Shown here: in pieces, positions 40,117 through 48,300 of the stretch
Position numbering within the stretch: position 1 is the stretch's first letter
How the letters are laid out: every line of letters starts with the position of its first letter
Source: Chrysomallon squamiferum
Lineage: Eukaryota; Mollusca; Gastropoda; Neomphalida; Peltospiridae
NCBI GenBank assembly: GCA_012295275.1
Contig: CM022672.1
Coordinates: 539,943 to 603,942 of the forward strand
Length of the DNA stretch: 64,000 bases
Direction of reading: 5' to 3'
Translations under genes and position numbers: made by a program
The notes under the pieces: model-generated
Databases searched by the model: none
Told to the model about the DNA's origin: nothing
Seen by the model: the letters and a program-made list of their open reading frames with translations, nothing else

Positions 40117-41940
40117 TACTGATTTAATGTTTTAAAACTAGTAATAATCTTGTATGAGTGGGAAAACAACACTGAAATATTATTATTATTATTTTACTCT
40201 AGTCCAAGGTACACAATTTTGTTAGTTTAAAACTGGAATGAAATGTTAAAATTATAATCTTACCCAGTTTATGAAGACAAATTTTGGAAGACCAGTGTTT
40301 GGATCGTTTACTCGCACGTAGGCGTACATGATCTTGCCACTGTTTAGTTCTTCAGCCATTTCTTCAATCCCTCCATCTTGAAAAACAAACAAACATAAAT
40401 TATATTAAACATTATCAGTGACATGAAAATGTTCAGTCTGTAATTATCAATACAGATTCACAACTTGACAAAAAAATTAATGAATAAAAAACATTCTGTT
40501 TTTTAATGTTATTATATATAATAAAAATAATATTCAAGATAAAAGATAAAACTCATCTGATATTTAAAAGTAATAATTTTAAAAATATTCTTTTGAACTG
40601 AACTAAATAAGGACATATGTACTTCTATAATCTTTTATATGTGCAAGATTACACAGATATATAACAAAAAGGAAAAGAAACAACCAACCAACCAAACAAG
40701 CAAATAAATAAACAAATAATAAGAGAAAATTCAAAATATGGATATCGCTATATCTATCCATATCTATATATATATCTGTATACATAATAATAATAATAAT
40801 AAACAAAAATAAATACCTCCAGTTCCATAGACTTTGATAACAGCTGACTGGCCCTGGTAGCCAAATACAACCCTACAACGTCAAACAGAAAATACTTTAT
40901 CATACTAACATTTTATTTATAATTTAAATTTCAGACATATATTAATATTCAGTTGGTTATTTAGATTTTTTGCTAAAAGTCAAAAATGACACAGTGAATG
41001 AGTGATATCTATCAGGTAGCACTTTCCCACTAAGTATAAATCATAAAGGTGATTTTGTTTTCCCATAATGTGTCATTATGTGAGCTTTAAAATAACATCT
41101 TTATTCTGTAGTAGAAACACTTTATTTTATATCACTCAGATCATGTTTCACCAAAAATATAACAATGTTATGAATGTATAAAGCTAACTGTAAGGCAATG
41201 TGCAATCTCTTATAATCACACGTAAATGTACAAAGTACAAACTGATAAAAACAATTAAAATTAAAAAGAAAATTAACCATGACATTTATATATGTATAAA
41301 CTTCCTCATAAGCTTAAATAGTATTAAGTTATATAGATATTTTTTCTCTCAGTATTTAAACTAAATAATAAAATATTGATATGTTCATTGTGGTAACACT
41401 GGTGTACATTTATACTGAACTTTTCAGGGCTTTATGTCACTGCTTACATTGAATTCTTGATTTCACTTTTATATATTACAATTGTTAATGCAGAAATGGG
41501 CACAAAAATAAATAAAATAAATTAAAAATAGGAAATGAATCACTTCTTATTTATTTCAAGAACTGCATTTTTATACATCGGTTTTCGTTTTCATCGTATT
41601 TTTCCCTTCTTCTTTTAAAATTTGTAGTTATTTTAAAATTATTATTGATTATTATTTCATTTTATGTAATTTTTTAAAATAATAAAACTACAACTCTGAA
41701 TGACACATACTTTAGTCACCAGGAAGTTCTAAAAAAAGGCGGAAGTAACAGTAACATGTCTTCCATTCCCCTTATGAAAAACTTGCTCACAAAATACACA
41801 ACTACACATTTCATACTGTACGAACCATTGTAAATGTAGATAATATGCAAAACCTACCAGTTTGTATTTGTTTTGTCGTTCACAACATCGTTGTATGCTT
41901 TGATAATAGCATCCTGATTTTTCCTCAAGTCGATCGACAT
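34536..41940 (-). CDS. DBNL: Drebrin-like protein (DBNL/mAbp1 family), complete 13-coding-exon gene
   Basis: Actin-binding adaptor that links F-actin to endocytic and scaffolding partners through its SH3 domain (family knowledge). Coding exons, 5' to 3' on the minus strand: 41,940-41,858; 40,872-40,817; 40,376-40,264; 39,367-39,293; 38,983-38,843; 38,383-38,306; 38,044-37,958; 37,663-37,544; 37,053-36,973; 36,526-36,423; 36,221-35,806; 35,322-35,182; 34,675-34,536. Every intron is GT-AG, phases match, and the sum is 1,635 nt (544 residues plus TAA). Order: ADF-H/cofilin-like domain about 1-135; SFHKE and DQFWAKTE linkers; highly charged E/K/R helix about 183-280; hexapeptide EPEVRH repeat 369-420; SH3 487-544 with MYDYQ, GWW and MFPANYVE. 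Human DBNL is about 430 residues, so this one is longer, mainly in the central region. The ATG at 41,940 is chosen because MSIDL aligns with the family N-terminus; two upstream in-frame Met codons exist. Confidence 0.95.
35182..35322 (-). CDS. DBNL: DBNL coding exon 12
   Basis: Disordered S/T-rich stretch followed by the SH3 start [12 protein letters not shown]. Donor CAG|GTCTGT. Confidence 0.93.
35806..36221 (-). CDS. DBNL: DBNL coding exon 11 (hexapeptide-repeat exon)
   Basis: Longest exon, 416 nt. Encodes a Pro/Ser/Gln-rich linker, then nine EPE[V/I/A] repeats (18-bp minisatellite at about 36,055-35,912) and an acidic end ([12 protein letters not shown]). Likely disordered. Confidence 0.92.
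35912..36055 (-). repeat. 18-bp coding minisatellite in DBNL
   Basis: Eight complete in-frame copies encoding EPEVRH or EPEIRH, followed by a partial EPEA copy. DNA copies are nearly identical, pointing to recent expansion; the plus strand is also open here but only as a shadow. Confidence 0.92.
36423..36526 (-). CDS. DBNL: DBNL coding exon 10
   Basis: Encodes [20 protein letters not shown] and ends in a proline run (RAPPPP). Phase 2 donor CG|GTGTGT. Confidence 0.92.
36973..37053 (-). CDS. DBNL: DBNL coding exon 9
   Basis: 27 codons ([15 protein letters not shown]...). Donor GCA|GTGAGT. Confidence 0.9.
37544..37663 (-). CDS. DBNL: DBNL coding exon 8
   Basis: 40 codons ([16 protein letters not shown]... 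to KKKW), continuing the charged helix. Confidence 0.92.
37958..38044 (-). CDS. DBNL: DBNL coding exon 7
   Basis: 29 codons, nearly all E, K, R, Q or A: predicted single charged helix or coiled coil. Confidence 0.92.
38306..38383 (-). CDS. DBNL: DBNL coding exon 6
   Basis: 26 codons ending [10 protein letters not shown], the conserved DSFWAKAE-type motif that starts the charged helix. Confidence 0.95.
38843..38983 (-). CDS. DBNL: DBNL coding exon 5
   Basis: 47 codons including [11 protein letters not shown] and [14 protein letters not shown], the end of the ADF-H domain. Confidence 0.95.
39293..39367 (-). CDS. DBNL: DBNL coding exon 4
   Basis: 25 codons ([13 protein letters not shown]...FLK). 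The acceptor could be CTACAG|CAG or the next CAG (a NAGNAG site), so one Gln is optional. Donor AAAG|GTAAAT. Confidence 0.9.
40063..40112. repeat. (AT)n microsatellite in a DBNL intron
   Basis: Uninterrupted TA dinucleotides within intron 3. Confidence 0.95.
40264..40376 (-). CDS. DBNL: DBNL coding exon 3
   Basis: Encodes [20 protein letters not shown] and then PKFVFINW, the most conserved part of the ADF-H domain. Donor TGG|GTAAGA. Confidence 0.95.
40817..40872 (-). CDS. DBNL: DBNL coding exon 2
   Basis: Encodes [19 protein letters not shown], the family's ADF-H strand region. Acceptor GTTGTAG|G, donor GAG|GTATTT. Confidence 0.92.
41858..41940 (-). CDS. DBNL: DBNL coding exon 1
   Basis: Residues 1-27 ([20 protein letters not shown]...), start of the ADF-H domain. 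Donor TG|GTAGGT, phase 2, completing a Trp codon with exon 2. Confidence 0.92.
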
Positions 41941-42075
41941 CGTGAACAAGTGCCGTGTGCGCTCTACGTAATCAAAACTGGGCTTACTCTCCAAATGTCG
42001 GCAAGTTCGGGCGATTCTCATTGTAAATAATAAAAACCGGTGCATCTTTGGATTGACGATTTACAATTGCAAATG

Positions 42076-42081
42076 GTGTGC

Positions 42082-42159
<78 letters not shown>
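42076..42159. repeat. (TG)n microsatellite just upstream of DBNL
   Basis: About 40 uninterrupted TG units, read as (CA)n on the DBNL sense strand, 135-220 bp upstream of its ATG, in its probable promoter or 5' UTR. Confidence 0.95.
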
Positions 42160-42161
<2 letters not shown>

Positions 42162-42680
42162 GCCTATTGATAGAATTAAAAGATTACAAAGAAATAAAAA
42201 AGAAACATCTTAATGCTGTTATGTATATCTTAACTTTTATATATATAATATATATAAAATAAAATTGATAATAAATTATTACTAACATTTTAAAACACAA
42301 TAGTCTAAATAGAAAAAAAAAAAAAAAAAATAATAATAATAAATAAATAAATATAAAAAAAAAAAAAAAAGTAATCAGGAGCAATATAAAAATCAGTGGC
42401 GTGTAGAGGGGAGCCAAAGGGGCGGTGTCCACGGGCATCCAAATGGGTGAAAAGAACTTAAATTTGGTTGATTTATAGTTAAATCAAATAAAGTGTTTAT
42501 TTTATGTTTCATCTGTGTTTGCATATTCAAAATCGCTTCCTTTCTCATAACATTTCTCAGTACTCCTTTTACTTTGTGGCATACAATCAAGGAGTTGCCA
42601 CTGATTAAAATCATCATCACATTTCTTTAAAATGTTTGTAACTGTCCTAAGATAATAAAACCGTCTAATTTATATTTGAT

Positions 42681-42729
<49 letters not shown>

Positions 42730-42758
42730 TAATAAAATAAAACAAATAAGTTCAAAAT

Positions 42759-42810
<52 letters not shown>

Positions 42811-44830
42811 CATAATAATATAAATGAAAACTGAAAGTGATTAAGTAATTCAATTACACATGTTACTAACACATTTCGCCAGAATGTGGAATACGTCATA
42901 ACGATATGTTCTTTTTATAGTAGGAATATATAACCGGAAGTAGATTTACATTGTTGACATATTACGCTTTCATGCTCTTTGGAGTTTTATTGAGATTCCT
43001 TTGTGAATGGCAAGAAACTAAATAACAGCTGTGAAGACAATAAACGCGAAGGTTGGTAAACAAATACAATGTATTTTCGAAGCATCTGCTTTTCTGTTTA
43101 TAGATGTTTTTAAATGTGACTGACATTGGCATGAGTGTATCCAGTATCAGACGATCATTATCTATCTTTCCAACGTTACGAACGTACATCTTAATTTTAC
43201 ATTTTAAATTATTTTTGTTAAGTTTGTTCTAAATGAACATCTGACGACATGAAATTCAATAAGTAATTGTTTTTTTCTGATAACATATATACTCTTGTCA
43301 AAATATGTTACAAAAGAACCCCTTTAGGAAAAGTATTATTGTTTTTGAGGCTGGTGGATTCATTCAGAATCATTGTTTACATTCTTATAACTAGTAATTG
43401 TAGGCATAATATTAATGATAATAATAATAATAATCTAGTCATATCCACAGTACTTAACTGAGCATTGCTGAAAACAAAAAAAAAAAAAAATAGAAACAGA
43501 TTATTATTATTATTATTTGAATACCAGAGAATTTGTAAATAAATAAATCTGAATTATCATGATTGTAAATTATTTTATTCAGTTTTACAAGATTGTCCCA
43601 AGCACCCTTTACAGCTTAATGATTATCAGCATTTGTATTTTACTTTCAGTAAATAGTATTATCAGATGTAAGAACTGATAATATGTATTATGTGAAAACT
43701 ATATTAATTTCATTTAAATATCTTAGAAAATTTTGAAGGTAAATTTTATATATTAAGAAAAATAATTAGTAAAATATAATAATAATAATAATAAATAAAA
43801 AATAAAATTATTAATATATTAATGAAAATAAAAACATTAGTTGTATATAAGATAATAATAAAATATAAATAGATTAAAATTTAATGATGATAAATCAAGT
43901 GTGTGTGTGTGTGTGGTTTTTAAATAAGTGACAATTAAAAATAGAAATAATATCTGTCTTAAATATCATTTATTTATTTGTTTCTGTTTGTCACTAACTG
44001 TGTCAAGTTATTATTCAGCAACTAACACTGATCTGATTCACATAAAAAAAAAAAACACACACAAAAAACAGGTTGATGAATCTGTTGTCATGTTATTGAG
44101 ATAGAAACATGAAAATGTAGCCTGCTATGGATAAGACCAGAGAAGGCTTCAGGGATTTTTTTTTTTTTTTTTTTTTTTTTCTCAGTTATGTATCTAGGCT
44201 TGTTGCCAATTCAGATAGACATCTCAATATAGTGACACCTGTCATGTATCACAGAGAAGCTGTACACACATCCTATTAATTGAGTAATATCTTTTTATAC
44301 TGACTTCTCTTATTATTAGTAGTTACAGATGTATTTTTAATTATTTATTTTATTTTATTGGTTGTCATTTTTTAACTTTGATTACATTAAGCATCATCAA
44401 TCAAAAAAAAAGGTGTCATTGAACTTTGAAGATTGCTTTTTCAATGTAGTCTGTATTTTACTTTTGACACAGGTACCTTGTTTAGAGAAACATATTTAAT
44501 AAACAAAGTATTTATATATTACTTGTAATATAATAATAATAATAATAATATATATGATTATAATTATGATGATAACATAATTATATGTTAGGAAAAGACT
44601 GTGGAACTGGAAATAAAATTGAATATTGAACTTTTATTGATAAAATTATATATAACATGAATAGGGTTTTAATTCAGCATGTATAATTCATAAAAAATTT
44701 TTTTTTTAAGAGGGTTCAAGCACGCTTGATGTGGTTGTTTACTTGCTAAAACTTTTAACCCACATTTTAACATATATTTGATGAGAATTAAACAAAACTG
44801 TTAATTGACTTGTTAACACACTTGATTTCA
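42160..44830. other. Intergenic region between divergent DBNL and RhoBTB
   Basis: About 2.7 kb with AT-rich microsatellites ((TG)n at 42,693-42,728, (AAT)n at 42,761-42,810, poly-T at 44,159-44,180). An ETS-type element CCGGAAGT lies at 42,934-42,941, a motif common in housekeeping promoters. The 5'-UTR exon(s) of RhoBTB must lie here, because a splice acceptor precedes its first coding exon. Confidence 0.5.
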
Positions 44831-44849
44831 GAAGCAAGTGATGCCTTAA

Positions 44850-45041
44850 ATGAATAAAATGGTGAATCAACAGCAGGGACAAAATGAAATTATCAAGTGT
44901 GTCCTGGTTGGTGACTCCGGAGTGGGCAAGACGTGTCTGGTGTGTGCCTGGGCCTGCAATGCCAAGTACGACCTCAAAAGTCTGGTCAAGTCTCACGCAG
45001 CCACCGTGTGGGCTACTGACCACTACAGACAAGACAAAGAG
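44850..45041 (+). CDS. RhoBTB: RhoBTB coding exon 1
   Basis: 64 codons with the P-loop and the switch I region. Preceded by acceptor tgatttcag at 44,830, so a 5'-UTR exon lies further upstream. Donor GAG|GTACAA. Confidence 0.93.
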
Positions 45042-45283
45042 GTACAAAAATTATAATAATTAATAATAAATAATAATAATAATAATAATAAAATAACAAC
45101 AACAACAACAGTAATAATAAAAAAAGATTAAAAAAACTTGTGCATATATGTATGCACACAAATAAATGCATACATACATATTGGCATGTGGTGTGTTGCA
45201 AGTACAATGGTATTTTTTTTGTGTTGCGGGTACTAGATATATATATATATATATATATATATTACTGGTATGTATTATGTTAC

Positions 45284-45352
<69 letters not shown>

Positions 45353-48300
45353 TACTGGTTTGTACTGTGTTGCAGGTACTGGACAGGTCTTGGTGTGAAG
45401 TGGATGGGGTTAGGGTTTCTCTAAGACTCTGGGATACATTTGGTTACCATGACAAAGATAGAAGATTTGCCTACAGAGGGTTAGTTTAAATCAACAGAGT
45501 AATATAGTAAATTATTATTTTAAAATGTATTAAAGGCTTACCTAACTTATATTCCTGACAGTTTTTTTCAATATATTTATATTTTATTACTGCAGAACTG
45601 TAACAAATTAATATTTAAAAGTTTTTGAATGATTTTGTTTTCTTCGCACTATTCATAATAATATTTTGAACACAGTCTATGTAAAAATGTGGAATAAATG
45701 AAGTTGTTTCATGTTTCAGAGCGGATGTCATAGCTATATGTTTCAGTACAGTTCGGCCGAGCTCGCTGCAGAATGTTAAAAGAATCTGGTACCCAGAGAT
45801 TCGCAGATTCTGTCCAACAACACCCATTGTGTTAGTGGGTACCCAGGTCGACCTGAGGTTTCTGCACAAAGACGATGATTACATCAACATGCAGAAAGGA
45901 TTGTTGTACAAGTGAGTGTTGTATGAAACTATTTAAACAATATTTAAAAACAGTTTTCACTTTATAAAATATGTTCTATTTATATATATGTATCTATTTG
46001 TTTAGTAAGTGTTCAGATATTTTAACATCACATATAAACCTTTCCATCATGATATTTATTTTAACACTAAGAGAGAGATTTTCTGTGTAGGTATAAAATA
46101 CACTCTAAGAGAGATTTATTTTGTGCAGGTTTAAAAACTAAAAGAAATGTTTGTTGTGTATAGGTGTATTGGAGAGAAGGACATAATAACACCTGAAGCT
46201 GGACGAGACATGGCTAAAGACATCGGCGCTCCGTATTACGAGACAAGTGTGCTCACTCACCACGGCGTGGAGGATGTCTTCATCAACTCCATCCGAGCTT
46301 TTCTCATTGAAAACAGAAAAATCAGATTCTGGAATGCACAGCTACGCAAAGTTCAGCGACCTCTCATACAGCCTCCCATGATGATGCCCAGACCACCATT
46401 GCCTAAGGTAACTGTTCCCCCAGCAACCATTCGTGATGACCTTTCACATTTGCTGTACAACCAGGCGGAGGGTGATGTTGTGTTTGTTGTACATTCCTCC
46501 TGCATCAGAGCACACAAGATCTGTTTGATGGTGACGTCAGAATTCTTTGAGGAACTGTTCTCACTGGAGCCACTGTCAATGTCTCACCATGATAAAAAAC
46601 TGAAACAGCTTTCACGGATACGCGCTGCCAGTGACCCTCGTCACCACGATGAGGAGCGGCTGCTGGAGAGTGACCAGGACTCGGTGAACCTGTCAGACAG
46701 AGAGTGCAGCCAGAGTGCCGTGTACGTAAACCACGTTGACGTGAGCGAGGATGAGGTGAGTGAACAGTACCCCGTGTCTGTCCCTTTCTCACACCCAGCT
46801 GTCAAGTGGGTGGAGATCAAGTACATTGAGGACCCGTTTGATCCGAGTGTACAGATCCTGCAGACCGTGGTCACAATAAACGAGAGTGTCACTCCCAGGG
46901 CATTTCAGCACATTCTCGACTTCCTGTACACAGGCAAGGTGAAAGAATGCTACGACATCTGGAATGAGGTGAAGAATGCTGCGTCACTTCTCAATCTGTC
47001 TACCATGTTGGTGATGATGTCGAACATGACGTCAGGTGAAATGTTTCTCAACAACACCCTGGAGCAAGAATTTCACGAGTGTCGACGGATCAAACTGAAA
47101 GAACTCGCCATAGACAAAGAGTTGCTGGCAGGTAACACATGTCACACTTGTCTTTCAACTTGTCCTGCTGCGTGATGGCTTTTTTCACACAACATAGGCA
47201 AAGAAAATTATTTTGTAGAGTCAGTGATTGAGTTTATCAAAATAGACTTATCTCTTTCCTTGCAATAAGCATCTACACAAACTTTTATCACTGTTAACTG
47301 AAGAAAGTCGATTTACCCACAGCCGTATATATACTTTATATTTGCAGTGAAAGGGTTAAAAGATTATACATGATGTTTACTATTTCATACACTGAACAGA
47401 GGTAGAGGAGTTTATTTCTATAACAGATGTGTAGTATTCATAGAATGCAGCAGTCTTTGGTTTTAAACCCATTTATATGTAAATTTGTTTATAACATTTA
47501 ACACTGCCCAGAAACCCCCCCCAAAAACAACCTCTGAGTAAACTTAGTTAAATGTATGTTTGTTTAAGACATTTAAATAAACTTCTGAATAAATCTATAA
47601 AGTTGAATGTGTTGTATTCTGAATGATAATCTTTTGTCTGTGTTTTATTAAACATTTACAAATGAAATCTGTTGTTACAGATGTGATGTTTAAATTGGAT
47701 GATGGTGTAGTAGCAGCTCACAAGCCACTGTTGATGGCGAGGTGTGAGATGATGTTTGCCATGTTTAACAGTGACTTTGTTGAGTCATCAGCTGATGTGG
47801 TAAACTTTAGAATAATTTATACTTGAAGTTCTACTTAAATAATAATAATAATTACTATTATTATTATTATTATTATTATGATTGTCATTATTATTAGATT
47901 ATTATCATTATTATTATTACTATTACAGTTATTATTATTAACATCATTATTGTCATTAGTATTATTATTTGTTTGTTTATTTATTTTTATATAGTCTGAT
48001 ATAGTCATTTAAAGTGCATAGACTGATTTCATTGTTGTACAACTTCAATTTTTTTTTTCTTACATTAATATAGCTGACAAGGAATAAAATGTTAGAATGT
48101 TTTAAAACAACACAGAACTGTTTAACTGTAGATTATAGTGTCTTACCCTAGAGACAGTATTTCATATTGCAGCAACACTTTAAAGTGGTAGCCTGTCAAT
48201 GTGTTTGTGATGTGTAGTTAGAAATGTTGTTTTTCAGGTTCCGTTTCCAGGAATCGGCTGTGACACATTTCGAGCACTGCGTGAATACCTGTACACAGGT

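Noticed and set aside
45140-45489. Plus-strand frames running through (AT)n into RhoBTB exon 2
   Set aside because: The YIYIYI part is microsatellite; only the last part, after the acceptor at 45,375, is coding.
46147-46163. Met at 46,147 as an alternative start of a separate 342-residue protein
   Set aside because: It lies in the intron 3 acceptor tract; the conserved reading starts at 46,164 as exon 4 of RhoBTB.
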